A stretch of DNA of 64,000 nt from Bacteroidota bacterium. Its GTDB lineage: Bacteria > Bacteroidota > Ignavibacteria > Kryptoniales > JAKASW01. The DNA lies in contig JAJYRM010000003.1 of the NCBI GenBank assembly GCA_021794075.1, positions 27,382-91,381 on the forward strand. The letters run 5' to 3'. Both the position numbers and the translations under genes were made by a program. Position 1 is the stretch's first letter, and every line of letters begins with the position of its first letter. This document shows, in pieces, positions 17,705 through 27,310 of this stretch. The notes below the pieces were generated by a model. It saw only the letters and a list, made by a program, of their open reading frames with translations. It had not been told where the DNA came from and searched no databases.

Positions 17705-19168
17705 ATGAAAACAAAATTGGCGACTTTGACACTTTCGCTTTTGGTTGTTCTCGGAATGTCGGGCTGTTACACCGAGTTTGCGACCACAGGCGGAAACTAC
17801 GGCGGCTACGGGTCTTCATACAATTCCAGTAGCTCCGATACTTCTCAATACGGCTACAGTCCAACATACTATGACTCAACCGGTACTCCGCAGGTAAATC
17901 CCAACTACCAAAGCAATGAATATGGCTACGGTACTTTCGGGATGGGTGGTTACGGGTTCGGGAATCCCTGGCCCTATTACAATTCCGGTTTCTTTGGCCC
18001 GTCTTATGGGTACTACCCCGGTTGGACCTACAGCATGTTTTATCCAAGCTCAGCATGGTATCCGATGAATTCATGGTCATTAGGGTTTGGGCTAAATTCA
18101 TGGTATGGCGGCCCATTCTCATACGGTGGCCTTGCCGGCTGGGGGAATTGGGATTGGAACTACTACTCGTTAGGCTACATGGGTGGATACTACCCGTATA
18201 ATTCTTATTATGGAGGCTACTATCCATACTCAGGATATTATCCATACTACTCTTACTACGGTGCAGCCGGTGTCGGTTATCCCGCGAGGACGAGAGACAT
18301 AGGCGGTACACGTATGGGTCGTGGCTATGGCCAGGGTGAAGTAGTTCAATCCGGTGGCGCGACCGGGGCCGCTGTTGGTACAGCCAGCGGCGTAAGAGGA
18401 GAGACTGTAAATGCTAGCGGTTCCTCAGTAACCAGAACGAGAACCGGAGGGTCAGAAAACCCGGTGGGCGGATATGGTACCGCCGGTAACATAAATAACC
18501 GTCAGAGAGTACGCGAGCGCGTCCCGCGATACGCCCCGGCTTCACAGGGAAATCCGAATTCCGCTCCATCACCGGCGCAGCGTGGCAGGGCCAGCTATGC
18601 GCCGGCATCTCAGCAGAATCCGAATTCTGCTCCGAATGCGCAGCCGCAACAGCCAAACCAGCAACCCCCCGTGAGGCAGCGCGCTCCGAATTATACGCCT
18701 CCGCCGAGAAACAATTCAAATCCGGCCCCGAACTCTCAGCCACAACAGCCGAGTCCGCAACCACAGCCGCGAGTTCGCGAACAGGCGCCACAGTATAATC
18801 CGCCGCCTCAATACAATCCGCCTCCACAGTACAATCCGCCGCCGCAGTATAACCCGCCGCCACAGTACAACCCTCCTCCGCAGGCGCCACCGCCGAGGAT
18901 CAGGCATGAGTATTCTTCGTACAACTTAGGAGCAATTCGCGCTCAGGCTTCGCAGGCCGCTCAAGAGATTAGAGCGATCAGGCAGCGTTTCAACTATGTT
19001 CCGCCGGTACAAATAGCACGCGCCAATCAGATGCCGAGTTTCAGGGAGAATGCGCCTCGTTTTGAGTACCGCACCGCTTCGGCATCACCGGTAATGAGAG
19101 CGTCAGCTCCGTCCGCACCCCCATCAAGGGGTGCGGGCTCAAGCGGCGGAGCCAGAGCGCGCCACTGA
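17705..19168 (+). CDS. Tyr/Gly- and Pro/Gln-rich lipoprotein
   Basis: The ATG at 17705 has a good GAGGTGA site and gives a lipoprotein signal (LSLLVVLGMSGC), with the lipobox cysteine about residue 21; the product is 487 aa. After the lipid anchor comes a region of roughly 180 residues dominated by Tyr, Gly, Ser and Pro (YYPYNSYYGGYYPYSGYYP). A basic stretch with VRERVPRYAP-like repeats follows, then a Pro/Gln/Asn-rich segment including five tandem copies of QYNPPP. A short helical region and a Ser/Gly/Arg tail end the protein. The composition suggests an elongated, adhesive or structural surface protein on the outer membrane. No homologue or enzymatic motif is recognised. Confidence 0.75.
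   Translation: MKTKLATLTLSLLVVLGMSGCYTEFATTGGNYGGYGSSYNSSSSDTSQYGYSPTYYDSTGTPQVNPNYQSNEYGYGTFGMGGYGFGNPWPYYNSGFFGPSYGYYPGWTYSMFYPSSAWYPMNSWSLGFGLNSWYGGPFSYGGLAGWGNWDWNYYSLGYMGGYYPYNSYYGGYYPYSGYYPYYSYYGAAGVGYPARTRDIGGTRMGRGYGQGEVVQSGGATGAAVGTASGVRGETVNASGSSVTRTRTGGSENPVGGYGTAGNINNRQRVRERVPRYAPASQGNPNSAPSPAQRGRASYAPASQQNPNSAPNAQPQQPNQQPPVRQRAPNYTPPPRNNSNPAPNSQPQQPSPQPQPRVREQAPQYNPPPQYNPPPQYNPPPQYNPPPQYNPPPQAPPPRIRHEYSSYNLGAIRAQASQAAQEIRAIRQRFNYVPPVQIARANQMPSFRENAPRFEYRTASASPVMRASAPSAPPSRGAGSSGGARARH
18791..18880 (+). repeat. Five tandem 18-bp repeats coding QYNPPP
   Basis: Five in-frame 18-bp units of the form CARTAYAAYCCNCCNCCN encode QYNPPP each time. Third positions differ between copies, so the repeat is kept at the protein level. 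Unit number could vary between strains by slippage. Confidence 0.9.
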
Positions 19169-19274
19169 TACTGCTCTTTGATATGGCCGGCAAATGCGAC
19201 TGATCGCGCAGGCATCGGCCGGCAGAATTCTGTTGAATGATCTCTAAAGTGTCCACTAACTAGGCGGTATTAGT

Positions 19275-20786
19275 ATGAAAAGCAGACTATTGGTATTATT
19301 TTCTTCCCTGTTCCTGATTTCCTTCAACGCTTTTGCTCAATATCCTGAAGATGCGCTTAGATTGGCCGAGAGCGGTTATGGTGTCAGTGCTAAATCAGTC
19401 GCCATGGGAGGTGCTATGACTGGATTGGCGCAAGGTTTTGATGCGACTTACTTCAACCCTGCTGGATTGGCCCAATCCAGACAATCCCAGCTTCAGTTTG
19501 GACTAAATTTTCTCGGCTATACCGATAATTCCACCTACCTCGGAAACAACAATTCGCTTTCAAGTTCGCAAACGGATCTTTCCAGTCTAGGGTTGGTATA
19601 TCCTTTCCCGACCACCAGAGGGAGTTTCGTGATCGCGTTTGGCTATAATCATGGTCCCGATTATAACGCGGCACTCGGTGTTAGTGGCTTCAATCCCAAC
19701 AGTTCTATCATACCTTCGCTTTATTATCCGGGAGATACGCTCGCGGATATAGCCTATATGGATTTTCTCGAGAACACGAATCAACAGCCATACGTGAGTG
19801 GCAATGTCAATCAGAGCGGGAACGTCTATACCTCAGGCGGACTGAACAATTGGCTCGCCGCTGCAGGTTTGGATATCGGCCCCGGCTTTTCACTCGGATT
19901 GACATTGAATCTGATTAGTGGGCAGTACAAGTATATCCAGAATTTTCAGGAAACAGGAGTCTCTGGTAATAGTTACAATTCTACGGAATTCACATCGTTT
20001 GCCTTGAAGAATGAGGATAATCAGAGCATCAACGGGTGGAATGCGAAATTGGGCATGATGTATCGGCTACATGACTCGGGGGGTAACACGATCGCAAGAT
20101 TTGGCGCGACTATAGAGTTCCCGACTCTCCTCACGATCAACGATAACTTCAGCTCAAGTGGCACCGCGACGTTCGCGGCAGGCCTGCTCGGTCCCGCAGG
20201 TTCTTACTCATATGCTACAAGCAACGGTTATGGACAGAGTGAATCTCCATATCCCGGTCCCACACTCCAGTACGATGTAACGACTCCTTTCAAGTTTTCG
20301 CTTGGCGTATCGGGCGGTACCGCTCAACTCCAGGCCGCGGCCGATATTCAATATGTCGATTGGACTCAGTTGAGCTTCAGTAATTTCAATCTGCCATCGA
20401 ATCAGAGTCCGTCCAGCACCCTTAATGCACAGATCAAGCAACAATACCGCGCTACCACCAGCATCAGGGCCGGAATCGAATATGCGCTGACAAATCCAAA
20501 CTATTCGCTCCTGGTGCCATACTTAAGAGCGGGCGTCGGATACTTGCCTTCTCCGTATAGCGGCGATGGGTCTTCTCAGGCTCAGAAGCTTGTCAGCGGG
20601 GGAATAGGCGTGAAGATTCAAAACAGCATAGAGCTTGATGTGGCATATCAATACGATTTTTGGAATACTACGAGTCAGCTTTATCCGAGCACCGTCATAA
20701 ATGGCATCACGTACGCATCGCAAAGCACGAGCAACGAAAAGATCACCAACACGAATTTTCTGTTCACGTTCAAGTATGATTTCTGA
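19275..20786 (+). CDS. FadL/OmpP1-like outer-membrane transport protein
   Basis: A 503-aa protein with a signal peptide (LFSSLFLISFNAFAQ). The mature start (ESGYGVSAKSVAMGGAMTGLAQGFDATYFNPAGLAQ) is the characteristic FadL/OmpP1 N-terminus, in which a gene product labelled 'always the same first hatch strand' reads MGGA...D.A....NPAGLA. The remainder is barrel-like, with an aromatic C-terminal strand (FLFTFKYDF). FadL proteins take up hydrophobic compounds such as long-chain fatty acids across the outer membrane; PorV of the type IX system is a related fold. Which substrate applies here is unknown. It is the centre of a run of four or more envelope genes. Confidence 0.8.
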   Translation: MKSRLLVLFSSLFLISFNAFAQYPEDALRLAESGYGVSAKSVAMGGAMTGLAQGFDATYFNPAGLAQSRQSQLQFGLNFLGYTDNSTYLGNNNSLSSSQTDLSSLGLVYPFPTTRGSFVIAFGYNHGPDYNAALGVSGFNPNSSIIPSLYYPGDTLADIAYMDFLENTNQQPYVSGNVNQSGNVYTSGGLNNWLAAAGLDIGPGFSLGLTLNLISGQYKYIQNFQETGVSGNSYNSTEFTSFALKNEDNQSINGWNAKLGMMYRLHDSGGNTIARFGATIEFPTLLTINDNFSSSGTATFAAGLLGPAGSYSYATSNGYGQSESPYPGPTLQYDVTTPFKFSLGVSGGTAQLQAAADIQYVDWTQLSFSNFNLPSNQSPSSTLNAQIKQQYRATTSIRAGIEYALTNPNYSLLVPYLRAGVGYLPSPYSGDGSSQAQKLVSGGIGVKIQNSIELDVAYQYDFWNTTSQLYPSTVINGITYASQSTSNEKITNTNFLFTFKYDF

Positions 20787-20813
20787 TACGCATGATTCTC
20801 ACGGAGGTGTGAT

Positions 20814-21518
20814 ATGATACGCAGGACGAGCCTACTCCTCTCTTTTTTGTTTATCGTCGCCACCAGTTCAGCTCAGGCACAATTGCTTGGGAGAGAGAGA
20901 GCCACAGATAACGTTGGTTATGGCATTAGTTCGTTAGGGGCCGCACCGGCCACGGGACAAGATTTCTTGTCCGCCGGGTCTTCTCAGTTCACAAGACCCC
21001 AAGGCGCGATCGCGGCCCCTGAGTATTCACCGGTGTTGATGAACGCCACCTCGCTCGGTGCCGGGGCAGTCGGCAGTTTCCCATTGCACAACGATATGTT
21101 TCTCAGGATTTCACTCATTAGTCTTTACGAGCCTGTCTCAACTTTCGGGGCGGTTCCTTCGTCGCAGGGTGTGTTGATGCCGGTCGAACTAGGCGTCAGA
21201 GTTCCGTTCATGAGTTCGAGGCTGAACACGCTTGGGTACACACTTTACGGAGAAGGTTCAGCAGGAATGCTCTTCGGTTGGGCCTTTCCGACGAGCGGGT
21301 CATTTCTGAATTATTCACTCCCATATTCAAGGTTTACCACGGGAGCTTCGGCGTATCTCGGTATCGGCAATTCTCTTCGACTCGCCAGGTTCGTTGGATT
21401 GTATTTGAATGGAGGAGTAGGATACTACAACTTCTTCTCCACTTCGTTTATGCCTCAGACGAGATATGTCGTACCTTCCGTCTCTGTAGGATTCATGTTT
21501 AACTTTACACAAGGGTAA
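20814..21518 (+). CDS. Predicted outer-membrane beta-barrel protein
   Basis: A 234-aa secreted protein with a signal peptide (LLLSFLFIVATSSAQAQ) and barrel-like strands (TLYGEGSAGMLFGW, GLYLNGGVGYYNFF, PSVSVGFMFNF). The last strand ends close to the C-terminus, as in outer-membrane proteins. It has a strong GGAGG site and starts 27 bp after the FadL-like gene, so the two are probably co-expressed. No named family is recognised. Confidence 0.65.
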   Translation: MIRRTSLLLSFLFIVATSSAQAQLLGRERATDNVGYGISSLGAAPATGQDFLSAGSSQFTRPQGAIAAPEYSPVLMNATSLGAGAVGSFPLHNDMFLRISLISLYEPVSTFGAVPSSQGVLMPVELGVRVPFMSSRLNTLGYTLYGEGSAGMLFGWAFPTSGSFLNYSLPYSRFTTGASAYLGIGNSLRLARFVGLYLNGGVGYYNFFSTSFMPQTRYVVPSVSVGFMFNFTQG

Positions 21519-21583
21519 ATCGCCGGATATCTACTTAAGCCTTTCTGTTGTTACATTGGCAGGCGCTTCACTAAATTAATCAG

Positions 21584-24004
21584 GTGAAACGGTTTAAGTT
21601 TGTCGCAGCGGTAGCCTCACTTACATTATTCATAATACTTGTAAGTGTAATTCTGCTGCTTAAGAAATTCGGGACTTCGTCGCTACCGCAGCTTGACGGA
21701 AGAGAGGAATTGTCCAGCCTCGGCGGGAAGGTTGAGATTCGCAGGGATAGTCTTGGTGTGCCTTATATAGAGGCGCGCTCCGACTCGGACGCTTACTTCG
21801 CGCTCGGCTTTGTGCATGCACAAGACAGGTTGTTCCAGATGGAGCTATACAGGCGCCTTGGAGAGGGAAGACTCAGCGAGATCTTTGGCGCTAAAGTTAT
21901 TCCCGTGGATGAACTTTTCCGCAGTCTGGAGTTCAAGAAGATGGCGGACTCCCTTTATCGAAGCTGCTCTCCTCTCAGCAAGAATATACTTCGTTGGTAT
22001 TCCGACGGTGTGAATTCATATATTTCACGAGCTAAGGCCCTTCCCGCAGAATTTTCGATGCTGAAATTCCATCCTGGCCCGTGGAAGCCGCGCGATAGTT
22101 TTATCGTCGCGAGGCTGATGGCCTGGGAGCTTAACATATCCTGGTGGACAAAGCCGGTATTTGGTGAACTTTACGACAGCTTGGGTGCGCAGAAAGCTTC
22201 GCTGCTTATTCCGCTCTTTGGCGGCTCAAGCGGCAAAATGGCCGATGCGTCGCGAGACATGAGGCAGTCCGCAATCCGCGGCTTCATGAAAGCTAACTCT
22301 CAAGCGCTTGCGATGTTGGGGGGCGCCAAAGCTCCAGACTGTTTCGGGAGTAACAACTGGACGATCGCCCCATCGAGAACCAATACCGGATCCGCGATTC
22401 TCTGCAACGACCCTCATCTCGCGTTCAGCGAGCCGGCAAGATGGTACATCGTCTCGATCTCCGCTCCTAACCTACATGTCATAGGCGTCTCGCTCCCCGG
22501 CGCGCCCGGTATCGTGATCGGCAGAAATGACTATATCGCCTGGGGAATGACCAATGTCATGTCGGATGATTCGGATTTTTACATAATGCAGCCCGACTCC
22601 TCAAATCCGAACATGTACTGGTACAACGGTAAACTTCTTCCTTTCATCACCAGCGAAGACACTATCGAAGTCAAGGGAGCAACGCCTTATATTTTTGCCC
22701 GGCGTTCCACCGTTCTCGGACCTGTAGTAAGCGGAGTCATATCCTCTTCCTACAAAACGACATCCGTCGGCGATGAGAATACCGAACCAGGCGGGATCGT
22801 CGCGCTTCGCTGGAGCGCGTACTGGCCAAGCGACGAAGTGAGGTCGTTGTACCTCCTCAATACCGCACGAGATTTCCATGATTTCCTGAATGCCCTGAGC
22901 TACTTCGGAGCTCCGGCGCAGAATTTCGTTTACGCTGACGTCAATGGAAATATAGGCTACAAGGCGGCTGGCAATATCCCTTTGAGACGCTATCCTGTTC
23001 CATTCCTTCCTCAGCCGGGAAATACGAGCAAGTTTGTGTGGGACAGCTTCATCCCTTTCAACGCTCTCCCGGAAAGCTACGATCCTTCAGCGGGTTTCCT
23101 GGCTACAGCGAACAATCGCACCACACCCAATAACTATCCGTACTACATAACAAACCTCTACGAGCCTTCGGCACGCATAGACAGGATAACGTCGTTTATC
23201 GAGCACCACGACACAATGAGCGTCGCTCTTTCTCGAGAGCTGCAGCTGGATTATTATTCCCAATTTATGGTATCTCTTAATCAGCATGTTCTTGCGGCAT
23301 GCGACAGCGAAAAGTTTTACCCAAAAGAGCTGGTGTACCTGAAGAATTTCGAAGGGATGATTGGCGCCAAAAGCACTGCGGCGACCATATTGAACATGAC
23401 TTTCGTGAACATGTTAAAAAACGTCTTGGAACCCGTGATGGGGAGAGGACTCTATCGCAGGTATGTCGTGGTCAGCAACGTTCCTACAAGGATCCTGAAT
23501 GGGATGATGGAGAAGCCGCAGCAATTGGCTGAACTATACGGAGTATCAAACGGCGACAGCCTGCTCGAATTGGATCTGACGAAGAGCCTTCAGAGTTCAT
23601 TGGAGACGCTGAGGTCGGAGTTCGGTCCGCATCCTATAAACTGGATGTGGGGAAGAATCCATACGTTGGAACTTGAGCATCCTCTCAAGTCGAACGCGAT
23701 CGTTAGAGCTATCTACGACTCCGGTCCATTTCCGAGGGGAGGTAACAACACGACTGTTAATAATGGTGAGTATTCACTCGACAAGCCTTACCACATGAAG
23801 GTAGGGCCGTCAATGCGGATGATAGTAGACATGGGCAAATCAGGTATGTATTTCAGTCTTCCGGGTGGAGAGTCGGGGCAAATCCTTAGCCCGTACTACT
23901 CAAACCTGTTGAAAAATTATCTTGACGGCAAGCTGACCTTTTTCCCGATAAAGCTTTCAGGAAAAGAGACCGCGCACCAACTAACACTTGTACCACGCAA
24001 ATGA
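21584..24004 (+). CDS. Penicillin acylase-family N-terminal nucleophile hydrolase
   Basis: An 806-aa precursor starting at GTG, with an N-terminal membrane segment or signal (AAVASLTLFIILVSVILLL). The family pattern is clear: DSDAYFALGFVHAQDRLFQME in the alpha chain, then the autoprocessing site GSNNW with the nucleophile serine at about residue 256, and LPGAPGIVIGRNDYIAWG in the beta chain. Members hydrolyse amide bonds of acylated compounds such as beta-lactams or homoserine lactones; the substrate cannot be predicted. The C-terminal GGNNTTVNNGEYS and SLPGGESGQILSPYY blocks are also typical. It overlaps the sirtuin gene by 4 bp. Confidence 0.92.
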   Translation: MKRFKFVAAVASLTLFIILVSVILLLKKFGTSSLPQLDGREELSSLGGKVEIRRDSLGVPYIEARSDSDAYFALGFVHAQDRLFQMELYRRLGEGRLSEIFGAKVIPVDELFRSLEFKKMADSLYRSCSPLSKNILRWYSDGVNSYISRAKALPAEFSMLKFHPGPWKPRDSFIVARLMAWELNISWWTKPVFGELYDSLGAQKASLLIPLFGGSSGKMADASRDMRQSAIRGFMKANSQALAMLGGAKAPDCFGSNNWTIAPSRTNTGSAILCNDPHLAFSEPARWYIVSISAPNLHVIGVSLPGAPGIVIGRNDYIAWGMTNVMSDDSDFYIMQPDSSNPNMYWYNGKLLPFITSEDTIEVKGATPYIFARRSTVLGPVVSGVISSSYKTTSVGDENTEPGGIVALRWSAYWPSDEVRSLYLLNTARDFHDFLNALSYFGAPAQNFVYADVNGNIGYKAAGNIPLRRYPVPFLPQPGNTSKFVWDSFIPFNALPESYDPSAGFLATANNRTTPNNYPYYITNLYEPSARIDRITSFIEHHDTMSVALSRELQLDYYSQFMVSLNQHVLAACDSEKFYPKELVYLKNFEGMIGAKSTAATILNMTFVNMLKNVLEPVMGRGLYRRYVVVSNVPTRILNGMMEKPQQLAELYGVSNGDSLLELDLTKSLQSSLETLRSEFGPHPINWMWGRIHTLELEHPLKSNAIVRAIYDSGPFPRGGNNTTVNNGEYSLDKPYHMKVGPSMRMIVDMGKSGMYFSLPGGESGQILSPYYSNLLKNYLDGKLTFFPIKLSGKETAHQLTLVPRK

Positions 24005-24759
24005 GTATCCCTGAAGAGCTGCAGAAGATACTTAGATCGGCCAGAGATGTGGTAGCGCTTACCGGGGCAGGTATCTCGGCGGAAAGCGGGATACCTACTT
24101 TCCGTGGAAACGACGGATTATGGAGTAAACTCAATCCTGAGGAGTTGGCCAATTTCGACGCCTTCCTGAGAAATCCAGAGCTGGTATCCGAGTGGTACGA
24201 GCATCGTCGGCAGATAACGCGCGAGTCAAAGCCAAACCCGGCTCACTACGCCCTTGTCGAGATGGAAAAATCGTTCCGGAGTTTCACGGTCATTACTCAG
24301 AATATCGATAACCTCCATAAGCGCGCGGGCTCAAAAACGGTTGCGGAGCTTCATGGGAACATCGAGCGGAACTACTGCCTCGGCTGCGGGAAGCGCTACG
24401 ATGGTGAAGAGTTCGACAGGAACGGCTCATTTAGATGTTCGGAGTGCGGAGGCCTTATAAGACCTGACATAGTCTGGTTCGGAGAGATGCTCCCTGAGGA
24501 CGAGTGGGCCTTGGCGGAGGAGGCCGCTCAGAGGGCCGATGTCATGTTTGTTGTAGGCACCTCTTCAGTGGTCTATCCAGCAGCCGAGCTTCCGATGACC
24601 GTAAGAAGGAACGGTGGAAAGATTGTAGAAGTGAACATAGAAGAAACACCCCTGTCTGATTCCGCAGACTTTTCATTCAAGGGATCGGCTTCCATGGTAT
24701 TATCTGAAATAACGGATGAAATAAAGGAGTTACGTGGTTTTGCAAAAGATACAGAATAG
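24001..24759 (+). CDS. NAD-dependent protein deacylase (sirtuin, SIRT5/CobB-like)
   Basis: A 252-aa sirtuin. It shows the NAD-binding GAGISAESGIPTFRG motif, the TQNIDNLH motif, the catalytic histidine in ELHGN, and two CxxC zinc pairs (CLGC, CSEC). The motif WYEHRR contains the YxxR pair that binds acidic acyl groups in SIRT5 and CobB, so desuccinylation as well as deacetylation is plausible. It removes acyl groups from lysine in cytoplasmic proteins, consuming NAD. ATGA overlap with the penicillin acylase gene and a 26-bp overlap with pyruvate kinase place it in a tight operon. Confidence 0.93.
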   Translation: MSIPEELQKILRSARDVVALTGAGISAESGIPTFRGNDGLWSKLNPEELANFDAFLRNPELVSEWYEHRRQITRESKPNPAHYALVEMEKSFRSFTVITQNIDNLHKRAGSKTVAELHGNIERNYCLGCGKRYDGEEFDRNGSFRCSECGGLIRPDIVWFGEMLPEDEWALAEEAAQRADVMFVVGTSSVVYPAAELPMTVRRNGGKIVEVNIEETPLSDSADFSFKGSASMVLSEITDEIKELRGFAKDTE

Positions 24760-26164
24760 GAAAACAAAGATTGTTTGTACGCTTGGACCCGCCTCAGATA
24801 CTGAGGAAAAGATAAGGAATCTTGTAGACGCTGGCGCGGATGTGTTCAGGCTGAATTTTTCCCACGGGACGCACGAGGAACACGCCGAACAGATCGAAAT
24901 AATCAGACATTTGGAGAGCGTATGCAAGAAAAGATTTGCGATAATACAGGATCTTCAGGGGCCGAAGATAAGGGTGGGACAGATAGACGGAGTCATCACT
25001 CTTAAGAATGGCGATACTGTCACGTTGACAATTGCCGACGTCATCGGGAAGGGAAAGATTATTCCTGTCACATACCAGGGGATAGTAAACGATGTCAAGG
25101 CGGGCGACAGAATTTTGATGGATGATGGTCTCCTCGAGTTGAAGGCTAAATCGGTATCGGCGAAGGAAATACAATGTGAAGTCGTGAACGGCGGACCGCT
25201 CACTTCGCACAAGGGAATCAATCTCCCCGGCTGCGATGTCAGCATACCATCGTTGACCGACAAGGATATGGCCGATCTCGAATTCGGTGTCAAGAGCAAG
25301 GTCGATTTCATCGCCCTTTCCTTTGTCCGTCACGCCTCCGACGTTCTACAGCTCAGAGATTTACTGGCTGAACTCAACGGTAATCAGGGCATCATCGCGA
25401 AGATAGAGAAGCCCGAGGCGGTGAAAGAGATAGATCCTATCATCGAGGCGAGCGATGCCATCATGGTGGCGCGCGGGGACCTTGGCGTTGAAGTGCCGAT
25501 AGAAGAAGTGCCTGTCCTGCAGAAGAGGATCATTCGCAAGTGCAATGAATACGGGAAGCCCGTCATTACGGCAACGCAGATGCTCGACTCGATGATCCGC
25601 GAACCACGCCCGACAAGGGCGGAGGCGACTGATGTCGCCAATGCCGTCTTCGACGGAACCGACGCGGTAATGTTAAGCGGAGAGACCTCAGCCGGAAACT
25701 TTCCCGTCGAAGCGGTGAAAACGATGGTGTCGATAGTGAAGATGGCAGAATCGGAGATGGGGCTCGTTTCGCGAAAGCTGGATTACAAGGCGGTCCGCGA
25801 CGATTTCACCGATGCTATCGCCGAAGTGGCGTGCTCGTTGGCAAATTTTGTCGATGCTTCATTCATCATACCGATAACGAATACCGGCACGACGGCGCGA
25901 GCCCTTTCAAAGTATAGACCTCAGGTCCCAGTCTACGCGATCACCGAGAGCGTGGAGGTCGCGAGGAAGCTTCCTCTGATTTGGGGCGTCGTTCCAGTAG
26001 AGGTCGAGTCTATTCCCGACACGGATGCCATGCTCGCCAAGGTGGGCTCTATTTTGAAGTCGGCTTCTCTCGCCTCGACCGGCGACACTTATGTGCTCAC
26101 CGCGGGAACGCCCATCCTGGCTAGAGGAACGACGAATACTCTCAGAATAGAGAAGATCAGGTAG
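24734..26164 (+). CDS. pyk: Pyruvate kinase
   Basis: A 476-aa protein of standard length. Recognisable motifs are KIVCTLGPAS, RLNFSHGTHEEH, the substrate and metal site IEKPEAVKEID with MVARGDLGVEVP, and TQMLDSMIREPRPTRAEATDVANA. It catalyses phosphoenolpyruvate plus ADP to pyruvate plus ATP. The start is GTG (4 nt after AAGGAG) or possibly the in-frame TTG two codons later, which has better spacing. The gene begins inside the sirtuin coding region. It converges with a minus-strand gene with only 3 bp between the two stops. Confidence 0.97.
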   Translation: MVLQKIQNRKTKIVCTLGPASDTEEKIRNLVDAGADVFRLNFSHGTHEEHAEQIEIIRHLESVCKKRFAIIQDLQGPKIRVGQIDGVITLKNGDTVTLTIADVIGKGKIIPVTYQGIVNDVKAGDRILMDDGLLELKAKSVSAKEIQCEVVNGGPLTSHKGINLPGCDVSIPSLTDKDMADLEFGVKSKVDFIALSFVRHASDVLQLRDLLAELNGNQGIIAKIEKPEAVKEIDPIIEASDAIMVARGDLGVEVPIEEVPVLQKRIIRKCNEYGKPVITATQMLDSMIREPRPTRAEATDVANAVFDGTDAVMLSGETSAGNFPVEAVKTMVSIVKMAESEMGLVSRKLDYKAVRDDFTDAIAEVACSLANFVDASFIIPITNTGTTARALSKYRPQVPVYAITESVEVARKLPLIWGVVPVEVESIPDTDAMLAKVGSILKSASLASTGDTYVLTAGTPILARGTTNTLRIEKIR

Positions 26165-26167
26165 CTT

Positions 26168-27256
26168 TTAAAAATATACGTGAGATTCGATCAACGCTTC
26201 CAACGGTTGAGGCGCGCCGATGGCATTTGTCGTATTGAACCTGATCTGCGGCATGAAATCAAGGTGCGGGACCGGATAGATATTGACGCCTAAAATGTAC
26301 CTCGCGTAGTAGGGCCCTCCCGCGAAAGTCTTGAAGTAATCAAACCTCCCCATCGCGAATAGACCGTTTCCAATCTCATAGGTAAGCTGGGCCATTCCCG
26401 CGTTTGAGGTAACGTTCGGCGGCAAAAGCGTGCCGGGCAGAGATCTTGCCCAGTCGTATTCGGCGAGCAGCGTGAAGCGGTCGTCTGCGCCGATCCCTCC
26501 GTGGAATCCGTACATCATCGTGCCGCTTGATAAATAGGCCGAGCCGCCGAGCATCAAGTTGACAAACCCTTTCGTAAGATATTCGACCCTTCCTATGAAA
26601 GCCTTCTTCGAGTTGAAGTTGATATTGCTGTATCCGTCCCCGTTTGTCGCGTCGAGAGTGACAAGGAAGTTGCTGAGCTGAGAGCCGACCTCCACTCCGA
26701 CCGACCGGTAGAGTGGCCCGAAGATGAGGCCCAGCTGCGGTATTCCCTGAAGGTATCCGAAGTTCCCGCCTCTAGTGTATGCGGTGTGGTCGTCGAGCCT
26801 GATTCCGTATGATGGCGCGAAAGCTCCCACCTTGACCCAGGAATTCCCTTCGTTGAAATCGTACATACCGTAGGCTTCATACGCCGTGTTGACGAAATCA
26901 TATTTTATGTAGAGACGTGTCGACGTGTAAACGTGCAATGAACTGTAGAGCGCCCCTTCCATCGACTGGAAAGTCGTGTTTTTTGTTTGGCCGTCGTAGA
27001 GATATTGGAATCTCACGTCGCCGCCTATGAGGATATCGCGGGTGAGTTGAGGGCTGAAATGAAATCCCTTGCCGTGATTCTTGAAAAGTCTGAGATGGTC
27101 GTCAACAAAGCTGGGTGCTTCAAATGTGTTTCTCAACTCTCCGCCGGTAGGATTGAAGTGGCAATTAGCGCATTCCATCCCGGTCATCATTGCGAACCTG
27201 GGGAGAGCGAAAGCGGCGTTAGTTGTAAACAACAGTATCAAAAGGGTTCGGCGCAT
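26168..27256 (-). CDS. Outer-membrane barrel protein with one N-terminal c-type heme motif
   Basis: A 362-aa exported protein with a short signal peptide (LLILLFTTNAAFALP) and a single heme-binding motif, CANCH, near residue 30 in the context MECANCHFNPTGGELR. About 300 residues of beta-barrel-like sequence follow (WVKVGAFAPSYGIRLDD, LMLGGSAYLSSGTMMY, YILGVNIYPVPHLDFMPQIRF). A heme at the periplasmic mouth of a barrel suggests electron transfer across or at the outer membrane, but that function is inference. A diheme cytochrome gene lies just upstream on the same strand, separated by an intrinsic terminator. No multiheme protein is nearby. Confidence 0.75.
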   Translation of the reverse strand: MRRTLLILLFTTNAAFALPRFAMMTGMECANCHFNPTGGELRNTFEAPSFVDDHLRLFKNHGKGFHFSPQLTRDILIGGDVRFQYLYDGQTKNTTFQSMEGALYSSLHVYTSTRLYIKYDFVNTAYEAYGMYDFNEGNSWVKVGAFAPSYGIRLDDHTAYTRGGNFGYLQGIPQLGLIFGPLYRSVGVEVGSQLSNFLVTLDATNGDGYSNINFNSKKAFIGRVEYLTKGFVNLMLGGSAYLSSGTMMYGFHGGIGADDRFTLLAEYDWARSLPGTLLPPNVTSNAGMAQLTYEIGNGLFAMGRFDYFKTFAGGPYYARYILGVNIYPVPHLDFMPQIRFNTTNAIGAPQPLEALIESHVYF

Positions 27257-27282
27257 AGCATGGGCCTTTCTTGAGCATTAAT

Positions 27283-27310
27283 AAAAAAGCCGGACATTCG
27301 TGCCCGGCTC
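27283..27310 (-). terminator. Intrinsic terminator after the diheme cytochrome gene
   Basis: On the minus strand AGCCGG...CCGGCT forms a 6-bp stem with a 10-nt loop, followed directly by six T residues. It lies between the diheme cytochrome stop and the start of the heme-barrel gene only 27 bp away, so the latter would depend on read-through or on a promoter overlapping the terminator. Confidence 0.75.

Noticed and set aside
18791-18880. CRISPR-like array
   Set aside because: The repeats are contiguous 18-bp coding units without spacers, in frame with a lipoprotein gene.
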